Assembly (NCBI RefSeq): GCF_900046475.1
Contig: NZ_FCOU01000003.1
Span: 283,713 to 347,712 of the forward strand
Length of the DNA stretch: 64,000 nucleotides
Reading direction: 5' to 3'
Source: Collinsella ihumii
Lineage (GTDB): Bacteria > Actinomycetota > Coriobacteriia > Coriobacteriales > Coriobacteriaceae
The notes below the pieces were generated by a model. That model did no database searches and was not told where the DNA came from. It worked only from the letters and a program-made list of their open reading frames with translations. The number at the start of each line of letters is the position of its first letter. Positions within the stretch are counted from its first letter, which is position 1. A program made the position numbers and the translations under genes. Below are positions 51,208 through 60,884 of the stretch, piece by piece.

Positions 51208-53565
51208 CTATCCCAATCCGACAGCCATGCCGATCAGGTGCACCGCAAACGATGCGATCCAGGCGACGCCGCACTGCAGGCCGACCACGGCCCACATCAT
51301 GCGGGTCCCCAGCTCGCTGCGCACGGTCGACACGGCCGCGACGCACGGCGTGTAGAGCAGCGTGAACGTCAGGAAGCAAAACGCCGTCAGCGGGGTGAAC
51401 AGCGTCGAGAGGGCCGACACGTCGCCGCCCAAAAGCACGGTCAGCGTGGAGACGACGCTCTCCTTCGCCGCAAAGCCCGCAGCGAGCGCCGTGGAGGCGC
51501 GCCAGTCGCCAAAGCCGAGCGGCGCGAAGATGGGCGCCAGCACCTGGCCCACGCCGGCAAGCAGGCTCTGGGACTGATCGGTGACCACGTTGAAGCGGAT
51601 GTCGAACGTCTGCAGGAACCAGATGATGATGGTCGCGACGAACACGATCGTGAACGCCTTGCGCACGAAGCCCTTGCCCTTGTCCCACGCGAGGCGCGCC
51701 ACCGTCCCCGCGCTCGGCAGACGGTAGTTCGGCAGCTCCATGACGAAGGGCACCGGATCGCCCCGAAACGCGCTGCGCTTGAGCACGAGCGCCACGAGGA
51801 TGCCGACCAGGATGCCCATGAGGTACATGGCGGCCATGACCAGCCCTCCGTAGCGCGGGAAGAACGCCGCGGTCAGCAGGCCGTAGACCGGCAGCTTGGC
51901 CGAACAGCTCATGAACGGCGTGAGCATCACGGTCATGCGGCGGTCATGGTCGGACGGAAGCGTTCGGGTCGCCATGATCGCCGGCACGCTGCAGCCGAAG
52001 CCGATCAGCATCGGCACGATGCTGCGGCCGGAAAGGCCGATTCTGCGCAGCAGCTTGTCCATCACGAAGGCGACGCGGGCCATGTAGCCGGAGTCCTCGA
52101 GAATGGAGAGCAGCAAAAACAGCACGACGATGATGGGCAGAAACGACAGCACGCTGCCCACGCCGGCAAAGATGCCGTCGATCACGAGCGAATGGACCAC
52201 CGGGTTCACGCCGAAGTCGGTAAGCCATGCGTCCACCACGCCGGTGAACGACTCGATCCCCAGCTCAAGCAGGTCGGACAGGCGCTGGCCGATCAGATCG
52301 AACGTCAGCCAGAACACCGCCAGCATGATGAGGATGAACACGGGGATGGCCGTATAGCGGCCCGTCAGGATACGGTCGACGGCGACCGAGCGCATGTGCT
52401 CGCGGCTCTCATGCGGCTTCACGACGCTCGCCGAGCAGACCTCCTCGATGAAGGTGAAGCGCATGTCGGCCAAGGCGGAAAGGCGGTCGGAACCCGATTC
52501 GTCCTCCATCTGCACGATGATGTGCTCGAGCGCGTCGAGCTCGTTTTGGTCCAGCGCGAGCGCCGCGATCACGCGCGCATCGCCCTCGATAAGCTTGGTG
52601 GCGGCAAAGCGCAGCGGAAGACCGGCCGACGCCGCGTGGTCCTCGATAAGCTGGCAGATGCCGTGGATGCAGCGGTGCAGCGCGCCGCCGTCCGGTCCAT
52701 CCTGCGCGCAGAAGTCGAGGCGGCCCGGATGCTCGCGGTAGCGCGCCACGTGCATGGCATGCTCCACCAGCTCGCCGATGCCCTCGCCCTTTGCCGCGGA
52801 GATGGGCACCACGGGGATGCCGAGCAGCTCCTCGAGCCGGTTGACGTCCACGGTGCCGCCGTTGGCCGCGACCTCGTCCATCATGTTGAGCGCGAGCACC
52901 ATGGGCCGGTCGAGCTCCATGAGCTGCAGCGTAAGGTAGAGGTTGCGCTCGATGTTGGTCGCGTCCACGATATCGATGATGCCGTCGGGCTGCTCGTTCA
53001 GGATGAACTCGCGCGAGACGATCTCCTCGCTCGTGTAGGGCGACAGCGAGTAGATGCCCGGCAGGTCGGTCACCGTCGCCTCGGGATGGCCCTTGATCTG
53101 GCCGTCCTTGCGGTCGACCGTGACGCCCGGGAAGTTGCCCACGTGCTGGTTGGAGCCGGTGAGCTGGTTGAACAGCGTGGTCTTGCCGCAGTTCTGGTTG
53201 CCCGCCAGCGCAAAGGTCAGCGCCTGCCCCTCGGGGATGGGCCTGCCGCCGGAGCGGGGGCGCGCCGCGTTCTCGCCGAGCGCCGGATGCGCCGTGGTGC
53301 CCGTGCGCACGTCGGCGCGCTTGAGCGCATGCGCATCGTGGATGTCGCGCAGCTCGATGCGGGCGGCGTCATCCTTGCGCAACGTCAGCTCGTACCCGCG
53401 CAGGCGGATCTCCAGCGGATCGCCCATGGGGGCGTACTTCATCATGGTGACCTCGGTGCCAGGCGTGAGGCCCATGTCCAAAATATGCTGCCTGAGCGCA
53501 GCGTCATCAGAATCGACCGACGCGATGATCGCGTCCTTGCCGATCTCGAGCGTGTCTAGTCTCAT
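51208..53565 (-). CDS. feoB: ferrous iron transporter, FeoA-FeoB fusion
   Basis: 785 aa, ATG at 53563-53565. Residues 1-75 are a FeoA (SH3-like) domain (ILDMGLTPGTEVTMMKYAPM, DPLEIRLRGYELTLRKDDAA). FeoB G-domain follows: G1 LAGNQNCGKTTLFNQLTG, G2/G3 FPGVTVDRKDG and VTDLPGIYSLSPYTSEE, G4 NMMDE. Then the membrane part with two Gate motifs (SILEDSGYMARVAFVMDKLL, GFGCSVPAIMATRTL, AAGFAAKESVVSTL, CAAVSTVRSELG-like YTPCVAAVSTVRSE). It imports Fe2+ under anaerobic conditions. Upstream lies a LysR gene in the same orientation, 127 bases away. Confidence 0.96.
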   Translation of the reverse strand: MRLDTLEIGKDAIIASVDSDDAALRQHILDMGLTPGTEVTMMKYAPMGDPLEIRLRGYELTLRKDDAARIELRDIHDAHALKRADVRTGTTAHPALGENAARPRSGGRPIPEGQALTFALAGNQNCGKTTLFNQLTGSNQHVGNFPGVTVDRKDGQIKGHPEATVTDLPGIYSLSPYTSEEIVSREFILNEQPDGIIDIVDATNIERNLYLTLQLMELDRPMVLALNMMDEVAANGGTVDVNRLEELLGIPVVPISAAKGEGIGELVEHAMHVARYREHPGRLDFCAQDGPDGGALHRCIHGICQLIEDHAASAGLPLRFAATKLIEGDARVIAALALDQNELDALEHIIVQMEDESGSDRLSALADMRFTFIEEVCSASVVKPHESREHMRSVAVDRILTGRYTAIPVFILIMLAVFWLTFDLIGQRLSDLLELGIESFTGVVDAWLTDFGVNPVVHSLVIDGIFAGVGSVLSFLPIIVVLFLLLSILEDSGYMARVAFVMDKLLRRIGLSGRSIVPMLIGFGCSVPAIMATRTLPSDHDRRMTVMLTPFMSCSAKLPVYGLLTAAFFPRYGGLVMAAMYLMGILVGILVALVLKRSAFRGDPVPFVMELPNYRLPSAGTVARLAWDKGKGFVRKAFTIVFVATIIIWFLQTFDIRFNVVTDQSQSLLAGVGQVLAPIFAPLGFGDWRASTALAAGFAAKESVVSTLTVLLGGDVSALSTLFTPLTAFCFLTFTLLYTPCVAAVSTVRSELGTRMMWAVVGLQCGVAWIASFAVHLIGMAVGLG

Positions 53566-53692
53566 GCGTACCGTTCTTCCCCTCTGAATCGCCGTACATG
53601 CATGACGTTCCAAGACATGATAGCGTGGAGCCGAACGGTCTGAGGTGGTTTCTCAATCTTCATCTGAACATTCGAGCATATATTCAAATGGT

Positions 53693-54595
53693 TCATTCGG
53701 GCACGGCGGGCCGCAGCACCGCCCCCTCGGAGATCGCCACATCCTCCTGCACGTAACGGATGAAGCTCTCCACGTGGGCGGGCAGCGCCGCCTTCGGGCA
53801 GACGCACCATGTGCGCCTCACGAGCGGAGACCCGTCCGCCCAGGTCAAAGGCGTCAAGCAGAGGCCGCGCTCGTTTTCGAACTTCGACGAGACGAAGCAC
53901 AGCGCATAGCCGCGCCCCTGCGCCACGAGCTCCCAGACGAAGTCGATGTACCCGACGCTCATCCCCGGGACCATCTTCGATCCATAGCGCTCGAGCCACC
54001 ACCGTTCGAGCAGCTCGGTCGACTGGGCGTTCGTCCTGAAATCGATGCGCGGCAGGGTCGGCAGATTATCGATGTCGACGGGTTCGCGACTCATGAGGTA
54101 CGCCTGGTTGCAGTCGACGAGGGTCCGCCGAACCGGGCCCTCGTAGTCGCCGCGCACGAACGCGAGGTCGAGCTTGCCGTCCAGCACCATGCGAAACAGC
54201 GCGTCGCTCTGGTCGTTCACGACGGTGAAGCGCACCTCGGGATCGCCGGCCTCGGCGTACCCGCCCAGCACGTCCCATAGGTTGTACTTGTTGAAGGTGT
54301 AGGAGGAGCCGACCGTGATCATCTTGCTCGCCGTTTGGCGAAGCTCCTCAAGGCCGCGATGCGTCTGCTCGACGAACTCCTTGTGCTCGGCGGCGCGCTT
54401 CGCCAGATACTCGCCTTCGGGCGTGAAGGCGAGGCCCTTCGGGGTGCGCTCGGCGATGCGCACGCCCAGCTCCCGCTCGATATGCTGCAGGCGCTTGGTG
54501 AGCGTGGGCTGGGTCATATAGAGAGCGGCGGCGGCACGCGACACATTCGGGTTGCGGTGCAGCTCGTCGATAATCTCCCAATCGAAGTCCCTCAC
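53693..54595 (-). CDS. LysR family transcriptional regulator
   Basis: 300 aa from the GTG at 54593-54595 (VRDFDWEIIDELHRNPNVSR), chosen because GGGAGGT lies seven bases upstream; a further upstream ATG has no site. HTH: NPNVSRAAAALYMTQPTLTK RLQ region; effector-binding domain from ~90 (KMITVGSSYTFNKYNLWDVL, LDGKLDLAFVRGDYEGPVRR). It lies between the aconitase gene and feoB; control of the tricarboxylate locus is an attractive guess. Confidence 0.87.
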   Translation of the reverse strand: MRDFDWEIIDELHRNPNVSRAAAALYMTQPTLTKRLQHIERELGVRIAERTPKGLAFTPEGEYLAKRAAEHKEFVEQTHRGLEELRQTASKMITVGSSYTFNKYNLWDVLGGYAEAGDPEVRFTVVNDQSDALFRMVLDGKLDLAFVRGDYEGPVRRTLVDCNQAYLMSREPVDIDNLPTLPRIDFRTNAQSTELLERWWLERYGSKMVPGMSVGYIDFVWELVAQGRGYALCFVSSKFENERGLCLTPLTWADGSPLVRRTWCVCPKAALPAHVESFIRYVQEDVAISEGAVLRPAVPE

Positions 54596-54645
54596 ATCGG
54601 CACCTCCCGTGCTCGCCCAACGCATGCCTCCATTATCAACCATAG

Positions 54646-54710
54646 TGCAAAATCGGGGACGTACCTGTTGCGTGCATTTTTGCACGCAACAGGTACGTCC
54701 CCGATTTGCA
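54646..54710. repeat. 65-bp palindrome, family B
   Basis: Arms of 30-31 bp beginning TGCAAAATCGGGGACGTACC; same sequence family as 39612-39677. Located 20 bases beyond the aconitase stop (minus strand), so it likely ends that transcript. Confidence 0.9.
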
Positions 54711-54730
54711 TATATGTGGCCCAGGTGAGC

Positions 54731-56689
54731 CTAGGCGTCCCGCTCGGCGAGCTTGGCCTTGAGCAGACGAAGCTGGCCGCCAGCGAGCACGACCTCCATC
54801 TCGGCATCGGAGAGGTCGAGCACGACGTTGAACTCGAAATGGCGCGTCACGTTCTTCACGCAGACGCGGCGCGTCGGAATCTGGTCGAGCAGGCCCTCGA
54901 TCTCCAGCTCGTCGCCCATCTCGATGGAGTCGTAGGCGGCGGGGTCCTCGAACAGCATGGGGATGATGCCGTGGTTGATGAGGTTGCCCTTGTGGATGCG
55001 CGCCATGCTCTTCGCGATCACGCAGCGCACGCCCAGATACATCGGGTTGATGGCGGCGTGCTCGCGGCTCGAGCCTTGGCCGTAGTTCTCGCCGGCGATG
55101 ATGATGGACTGGCCCATCTCGCGGGCACGCTCGGCAAACTCGGGATCGTAGCGCATATAGCAGTACTTGGACATCAGGGGGATGTTCGAGCGCATGCTGG
55201 AGAGCTCGGCCGAGGCAGGCGTGATGTCGTCCGTCGAGATGTTGTCGCCGCCCTTGAGCGAAACGGGAACGCGCAGGTGCTGGGTCGGCTCCTCGGGAAT
55301 CGGCAGGAACTTGATGTTCGGACCGCGCACGATCTCGACCTGCTCGGCCTCCTCGGAGGGCAGCGGCGCGATGAGCAGGCTGTCGTCGATAGGATAGGCG
55401 TCGGGCTCATGGATGGCTCCGAGCTTTTCGACGTCGACCCCCATGATGTCGCGCGCAGAGGCGAACGTGCCCATGATGGCAGTCGCCGCGGCGCTCTCCG
55501 GGCTCGCCAGGTAGATCTTCGCCGTCGGACTGCCGGCGCGACCGCGGAAGTTGCGGTTGGACGTCCGCACGGCAACGCCGTTCGTGGCGGGCACCTGACC
55601 GATGGCGCAGCACGGGCCGCACGCGAACTCGAGCAGGCGGACGCCCGCGTCGAGCAGCATGTCGATATAGCCGTCGTGCAGCAGCTGCTTGTAGACCTGC
55701 TTGGACTGGATGGCGCAGGTGCAGCTCACGTTCTCGTTCACATGATGGCCTTGCAACACGAGCGCAGCCTTGGCGATGTCGGAGTAGCTCGCGTTCGTGC
55801 AGCTGCCGATGAAGACCTGCTGGACGGGCAGCTTCTCCACCGTTTCGAGCTCGTGCACGTTGTCGGGCAGGTCGGGGCACGCCATGAGGGGCTCGAGGGC
55901 GGACAGGTCGAGCTCGATGCGCTCGTCGTAGGCGGCGTCCTCGTCGGGCAGCAGCTCGACGAACTGGTCCGCACGGTCCTGCGCCTCCATGAAGCGGCGA
56001 ACTTGCTCGTCGGCCGGGAAGATCGACGTGGTGGCGCCCATCTCGGCACCCATGTTGGCGATGCTGCAGCGCTCGGGAACCTCGAGCGTCGCGGCGCCGG
56101 GGCCCACGTATTCGAACGCGCGGCCCAAACCGCCCTTGACGCCCACCCGGCGCAGCATCTCGAGGATGACGTCCTTGGCGTTCACGCCGGGCTTGAGCGA
56201 GCCGGTCAGGTAGACCTGCACGACCTTCGGCATGACAAGGCGCATGGGCTGACCGGCCATGGCGGTCGCGACATCCATGCCGCCCACGCCGATGGAGAGC
56301 ATGCCCACCGCACCGCTGTGCGGGGTGTGCGAGTCGCCGCCGAACAGCACCTTGCCCGGCACTGCAAAGCGGGCGGTGTGGATCGCATGGCAGATGCCGT
56401 TGCCGGGGCGCGACACGTGCACGCCGAAGCGCTTGGCGGCAGACTGCAGGTAGATATGGTCGTCGGGCGTCTTGTTGTCGATATAGAGCAGGTTGTGGTC
56501 GAGATTGGAAACCGAGAGCTCGGTGCGCACACGATCAAGGCCCAGCGCCTCGAAGGCCAAGTAGGTCATGACGGCGTTGATGTCGTGCGTCAGCGTCTGG
56601 TCGACACGCAGCAAGATCTCCTCGCCGGGCTTCATGGTGCCCGAGACGAGATGCGACTCGATGATTGTATGGACAAGAGACGATCCCAT
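54731..56689 (-). CDS. aconitate hydratase (mitochondrial/IPMI-like type)
   Basis: 652 aa, ATG at 56687-56689 with AAAGGGT upstream. Interconverts citrate and isocitrate with a 4Fe-4S cluster: cluster ligands in VFIGSCTNASYSDIAKAALV and LEFACGPCCAIGQVPATNGV; substrate residues in GGDSHTPHSGAVGMLSIGVG and SNRNFRGRAGSPTAKIYLAS; the swivel domain has GENYGQGSSREHAAI. It is larger than LeuC and has the fused swivel domain, so aconitase rather than isopropylmalate isomerase. First of three aconitase-superfamily genes in 8 kb. Confidence 0.93.
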   Translation of the reverse strand: MGSSLVHTIIESHLVSGTMKPGEEILLRVDQTLTHDINAVMTYLAFEALGLDRVRTELSVSNLDHNLLYIDNKTPDDHIYLQSAAKRFGVHVSRPGNGICHAIHTARFAVPGKVLFGGDSHTPHSGAVGMLSIGVGGMDVATAMAGQPMRLVMPKVVQVYLTGSLKPGVNAKDVILEMLRRVGVKGGLGRAFEYVGPGAATLEVPERCSIANMGAEMGATTSIFPADEQVRRFMEAQDRADQFVELLPDEDAAYDERIELDLSALEPLMACPDLPDNVHELETVEKLPVQQVFIGSCTNASYSDIAKAALVLQGHHVNENVSCTCAIQSKQVYKQLLHDGYIDMLLDAGVRLLEFACGPCCAIGQVPATNGVAVRTSNRNFRGRAGSPTAKIYLASPESAAATAIMGTFASARDIMGVDVEKLGAIHEPDAYPIDDSLLIAPLPSEEAEQVEIVRGPNIKFLPIPEEPTQHLRVPVSLKGGDNISTDDITPASAELSSMRSNIPLMSKYCYMRYDPEFAERAREMGQSIIIAGENYGQGSSREHAAINPMYLGVRCVIAKSMARIHKGNLINHGIIPMLFEDPAAYDSIEMGDELEIEGLLDQIPTRRVCVKNVTRHFEFNVVLDLSDAEMEVVLAGGQLRLLKAKLAERDA

Positions 56690-56794
56690 GGTGCGTACCC
56701 TTTCTGCAGCGTGATGTACCTCATGCATATGGTGCAACGGGCAGGGCGCATTATCCAATTGAAAGCGGGCATGAAGCCCATGCCCGGACGGCAT

Positions 56795-56819
56795 GATGGG
56801 TTGGAACGAACCCGTCCCC
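56795..56819. repeat. dispersed palindrome, family A
   Basis: GATGGGTTGGAACGAACCCGTC; see 23182-23209 and 39576-39599. Confidence 0.6.
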
Positions 56820-56829
56820 GAATGATCGA

Positions 56830-56926
56830 GGGGGTCAATGACACAGAATGGGCAATTTGGCACGCTAAGAGCCCCTATTGGCCCCTCCTAGCGTGTCAAA
56901 TTGCCCATTCTGTATCATTGACCCCC
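56830..56926. repeat. 97-bp palindrome at the end of the esterase gene
   Basis: Arms of ~37 bp (GGGGGTCAATGACACAGAAT... pairing with 56890-56926), a 21-base loop and one or two mismatches. It begins at the stop codon of the esterase gene, so it is a strong terminator candidate. Confidence 0.85.
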
Positions 56927-57846
56927 TACGCCCACGTATGACACGGCGCAAGGCAACGGCGGATAAACGCGTCGTAGATGTCGACCATGCGCTCGGTGTA
57001 GAACTCCGCGACCCCATGATCGGCGCCGCGCACAAGGTACAGCTCGACGTCCTTGCCGCATTCCCGCAGACGGCGGTACAGGTCGACCGACACCTCCGTG
57101 TTGACCTTACGATCCTTGGTGCCGTGGGCGATTAGCATCGGGGGAATATCGAGCTCGGGCGTGATATAGCACGATGCGGTCGCAACGCGGCGCAACGCGG
57201 GGTCGGCGCGCATATCCGCCCCGCCCATCAGCACGCCCTCGGGACTCTCGGGTGTGTGATGATCAGATGTGATGGGAAACGCATCGTCAGGCAAAAGGCT
57301 CACCGCGCCGTAGAGGTCGATCACGCCGCGCACCCGAGAAGAAACCCCTGGATAGGCGCTACCTCCCGCGTCGTAGAACGATGCGAACACCGCCGTGTGC
57401 CCACCTGATGAATTGCCCGCAACGATGATCTTCTCGGGATCGATGCCGAACTCATCCGCATGCGCGCGCATATGGCGAACGGCGTTCTGGCAATCCTGGA
57501 TCTGCGCGGGAAACGCGGCTTGCGAGGCCGGGCGATACTCGACCTCCGCCACCACATACCCGTGCCGCGCGATCTGTGCGAGCTGCGGAATCAGCATGTA
57601 CAGCTTCTGCGTGCGCCATGCCGACCCCTTGACGAACACGATACAGGGCAAAGGGCAGGCGACGCCGTTGCGCGACGTGGGAACGAGCACCTGCAGCCGA
57701 AGCGTCGTCCCGTCGGCGCTCTGATATGCAACGTCATGCAGGTACTTGATCTCGATCTCGTCGCCCGAGGTCTCGACGATGGTGGCGCCCTCAACGTCCT
57801 GCGTGAACTCGGGCATCTCCTCGTACGTCCAGTCCTTGACTTCCAT
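56926..57846 (-). CDS. alpha/beta hydrolase (BD-FAE/HSL-type esterase)
   Basis: 306 aa, ATG at 57844-57846 with AAGGAG nine bases upstream. LPCIVFVKGSAWRTQKLYML corresponds to the HGG oxyanion region (here VKGSAW), IIVAGNSSGGHTAVFASFY holds the nucleophile Ser in GxSxG, HGTKDRKVNTEVSVDLYRRL the Asp, and RGADHGVAEFY the His. No signal peptide, so cytosolic. It lies between aconitase and a YbhJ-type hydratase in the same orientation, hinting at ester cleavage feeding tricarboxylates, which is a guess. Confidence 0.85.
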   Translation of the reverse strand: MEVKDWTYEEMPEFTQDVEGATIVETSGDEIEIKYLHDVAYQSADGTTLRLQVLVPTSRNGVACPLPCIVFVKGSAWRTQKLYMLIPQLAQIARHGYVVAEVEYRPASQAAFPAQIQDCQNAVRHMRAHADEFGIDPEKIIVAGNSSGGHTAVFASFYDAGGSAYPGVSSRVRGVIDLYGAVSLLPDDAFPITSDHHTPESPEGVLMGGADMRADPALRRVATASCYITPELDIPPMLIAHGTKDRKVNTEVSVDLYRRLRECGKDVELYLVRGADHGVAEFYTERMVDIYDAFIRRCLAPCHTWA

Positions 57847-57965
57847 GGGTATCAACTCCTTGGTAGCACTCCTGCAAACCGATAGCTCGATCATCTTCAA
57901 AGCCGGGGCATCGCCTGTGCCTGCCCGATATGAAGCATGCCATAGCGGCGCGTCGGTACAACCCC

Positions 57966-60242
57966 TCACATGCGGTTGTTGTTGATGAGACACCCGTCCA
58001 GAATGATCTGGCGCTCATCGTCGGTCAGCTCGTCGAGCAGCAGCTCGACCTTTCCCACCTGCACGTCCCCCCGAATCACATAGGCGTCTATCGCGCCCGC
58101 GCCCGCAGTAACGGCGCCGCGCACGCCGGGAACGTACAGCCAGTCCCCCACCTCGAAGCTCGGCTCTCCCTCGAGTCTGAACGGGAGCATGCCCCAGTTG
58201 ATGAGATTCGTGCGGTAGCGCTTGGTGGCGTATTGGTGGCACAGGTTGGCAAGGCCGCCCAGCACACGCTGACAGCTCGCCGCCTGCTCGCGCGCCGATC
58301 CGTCTCCGGGCCTGTTTGCATATAGCAGGCTGCCGATCTCGATATCGAAGGGCTGCACATCCGGCGTAATCGTGCACATGGCGTTCAGCACGTGGACGTA
58401 CCGGGCGGGCACGCGTCCCGACAGGCGCTCCATCTCGAACTCGCGCACCTGCCGGGCGCGCCCGACGTAGGCGGGGTCGCGACCGGACAAGGTGAACTCC
58501 GCTAGCTTGAAGGGGTCGGAACGATAGCACGACGCCTCCCCGGAAGGGATGATCTCGTCGGTATTGGTAACGGGATCCATAATCATCGTGCAGACCTGAA
58601 GCGCGATGTTTTCGGCCAGCGGCTCCAGCTCGGGCCAATCCTGGATGTTCGGGCCGTACACGAGCGGTTCATCCGGTCTTGGCTGCGCAAAGCCATTGTA
58701 GACGCGGTGCTCATACGGCTGCGGATCGAACTCGTAATCGTCGATCTCCTCCCAGCACGAAAGAGCCTCGGCGCTCGTAAGCACACCCCCGTTTGCCGCG
58801 GTCGCCGCGATGGAGCGCGCATCCATCAACGCTGCCGCCGCCATCTGGCCCTGTCCGACATACGAGCCTTCGCGATTGGGGAAGTTGCGCGTGTTATGCC
58901 GGATGGAAAGCGCCCCGTTAGCAGGCGTATCGCCGGCACCGAAGCACGGTCCGCACATGGGCGTGCGCACGACAGCGCCCGCGAGCATCAGGTCGCGCAG
59001 GATGCCGCGACGGTCGAGCACCGACATGACCGGCATAGATGCCGGATACACCGAAAGGCTGAACTCGCCGTTGCCGCATCCCTTGCCGCGCAGGGCGCAT
59101 GCTGCTTGCGCGATGTTGGTATAGGTGCCGCCCGAGCAACCGGAGATGCTCCCCTGCTGCACATGCAGCCCGGCGGCATCGACCTTTCCGCGCAGGTCGA
59201 GCGCACCGTGCCGGCGCGCGATCTCGTCGGCACGGCACTCGACTGATGCCAAGATCTCGTTCAGGTTGTCGTAAAGTTCGTCGATGGCGTAGACGTTGGA
59301 GGGATGGAACGGCAACGCGATCATGGGGCGGATGCGCGATAGGTCGATGCGCACGCACCCGTCGTAGTACGCGACCGCCGCGGGCTCGAGCTGCCGGTAC
59401 TGCTCCTCACGGCCATGCGCTGCGAGGAACCGACGCGTCGAGTCATCGGTCACCCAGATGGTGGACAGCGCGGCGGCCTCGGTCATCATGGCGTCGAGGC
59501 TGTTGCGGTAATCGCACGGCATGGTCGCCACGCCGGGGCCGACGAACTCCATGACCTTGTTCTTGACGTAGCCGTTTGCAAAGACCGCGCGGATGATGGC
59601 GAGCGCGATGTCCTGCGGCCCGACATACGGCGCCGGCCTGCCTTCCAGGAAGACGGCGATTACTTGAGGCGTCGGGATATCGTAGGTCTTTCCGAGCAGC
59701 TGCTTGACGAGCTCGCCTCCGCCCTCGCCGATAGCAAGCGTGCCGAGCGCGCCGTAGCGCGTATGCGAGTCAGATCCCAAGATCATCTTGCCGCAGCCCG
59801 CTTGCGTCTCGCGCATCACCTGATGCAGCACGCCCAGATGCGGGGGCACGAAGATGCCGCCGTAGCGCTTCGCCGCCGAAAGCCCGAATCGATGGTCGTC
59901 CTCGTTGATCGTGCCGCCCACGGCGCACAGCGTGTTGTGGCAGCAGGTAAGCGTATAAGGAAGCGGGAACTCCTTGAGCCCCGAGGCGCGCGCCGTCTGG
60001 ATGATGTTCACGAACGCGTTGTCAGGCGAAGCGAGCGCATCGAAGCGGATGCGCAGGATCTGGTCCCCATCGCCCAGGGCGTGCGCCTTGAGGATGCGCC
60101 ATGCGATGGTCCCCTGTCGCGCCACCTCGGGCGAAACGGAGTCCCCTGCCATGCCCATGACCGCATCGCGCTCATGCGCGGGAACGATGCGCTCGCCATC
60201 CACCAGATAGACGCGCTCGTCGTACAGCTTCACCGCATCCAT
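57966..60242 (-). CDS. aconitase-superfamily hydratase (YbhJ-type)
   Basis: 758 aa, ATG at 60240-60242. Same architecture as E. coli YbhJ: TCCHNTLCAVGGTINEDDHR, HQVMRETQAGCGKMILGSDS, SISGCSGGTYTNIAQAACAL and [20 protein letters not shown] for the cluster region, [15 protein letters not shown], and a C-terminal swivel domain ending [11 protein letters not shown]. The reaction of YbhJ-type proteins is not known; hydratase or isomerase activity on a tricarboxylate is probable. A closely similar paralogue lies at 62383 onward. Confidence 0.85.
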   Translation of the reverse strand: MDAVKLYDERVYLVDGERIVPAHERDAVMGMAGDSVSPEVARQGTIAWRILKAHALGDGDQILRIRFDALASPDNAFVNIIQTARASGLKEFPLPYTLTCCHNTLCAVGGTINEDDHRFGLSAAKRYGGIFVPPHLGVLHQVMRETQAGCGKMILGSDSHTRYGALGTLAIGEGGGELVKQLLGKTYDIPTPQVIAVFLEGRPAPYVGPQDIALAIIRAVFANGYVKNKVMEFVGPGVATMPCDYRNSLDAMMTEAAALSTIWVTDDSTRRFLAAHGREEQYRQLEPAAVAYYDGCVRIDLSRIRPMIALPFHPSNVYAIDELYDNLNEILASVECRADEIARRHGALDLRGKVDAAGLHVQQGSISGCSGGTYTNIAQAACALRGKGCGNGEFSLSVYPASMPVMSVLDRRGILRDLMLAGAVVRTPMCGPCFGAGDTPANGALSIRHNTRNFPNREGSYVGQGQMAAAALMDARSIAATAANGGVLTSAEALSCWEEIDDYEFDPQPYEHRVYNGFAQPRPDEPLVYGPNIQDWPELEPLAENIALQVCTMIMDPVTNTDEIIPSGEASCYRSDPFKLAEFTLSGRDPAYVGRARQVREFEMERLSGRVPARYVHVLNAMCTITPDVQPFDIEIGSLLYANRPGDGSAREQAASCQRVLGGLANLCHQYATKRYRTNLINWGMLPFRLEGEPSFEVGDWLYVPGVRGAVTAGAGAIDAYVIRGDVQVGKVELLLDELTDDERQIILDGCLINNNRM

Positions 60243-60837
60243 CGAACACCCCAATCAAACGTCGATAATCACACGTGCGCACAGCACGTCCGGCCCGAGA
60301 GATGCTTTCATCGTGCATCCCCGGACCAGGTTTGGTCCAATTGAAACGTCGCATGACCGTATGCCGCGACGGCATGGCGACGCCTCCACATGCCACAGCG
60401 GGGAATGACCCGAGCGGACGGAGCTGCCGCCAACCGTTCAGGTCAGCCCCCGCAATGGCATGCATCGATATTCGATGGTGCGTTAGCCCGTATTATCGAA
60501 TCCCCCATGCCATAGTTCAAATATAAGAATTCAATTGATCTCATAATGTTGTACCTATAGCCGAAAACCTTACAGGGATACGCTTCATCCCCGAGAAGCT
60601 TCGGTCGATTGCCCTCGCGCACCAGAGCGCCGCGATGGGATGGCGCGGAAACGCGGTGAGGAAGCCGCGGCATCGGCGCACCGAAGGTAGGCGACCCCAC
60701 GGAGCACGGAACCCGAGATCACCCGATCGGCACTCCCCTCGCATACAAGAACCCCGGCACGCTTGAGCGGGGCGTGCCGGGGCTGGAAAAGGGAAAAGAG
60801 AAGGGTGCATATTGTGAGCACACCGAGGTGCGCAAAT
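60243..60837. other. intergenic, promoter region of the hydratase and a hairpin
   Basis: No gene. A hairpin CCCCGGCACGC/GCGTGCCGGGG lies at 60752-60782. The 5' region of the hydratase gene must contain its promoter; an AT-rich patch at 60515-60555 is the likeliest place but no consensus is obvious. Confidence 0.5.
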
Positions 60838-60872
60838 GCCCGGATGCCATGCTGCCTGAACGGCATCCGGGC
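60838..60872 (-). terminator. hairpin after the citrate transporter gene
   Basis: GCCCGGATGCC/GGCATCCGGGC, 11-base stem, 13-base loop, 12 bases past the stop; weak T-run. Confidence 0.6.
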
Positions 60873-60884
60873 AAGAGGGGGCGC

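Noticed and set aside
54335-56941. 868-codon open frame antisense to aconitase
   Set aside because: Shadow of the aconitase gene; no recognisable motif and no ribosome site.
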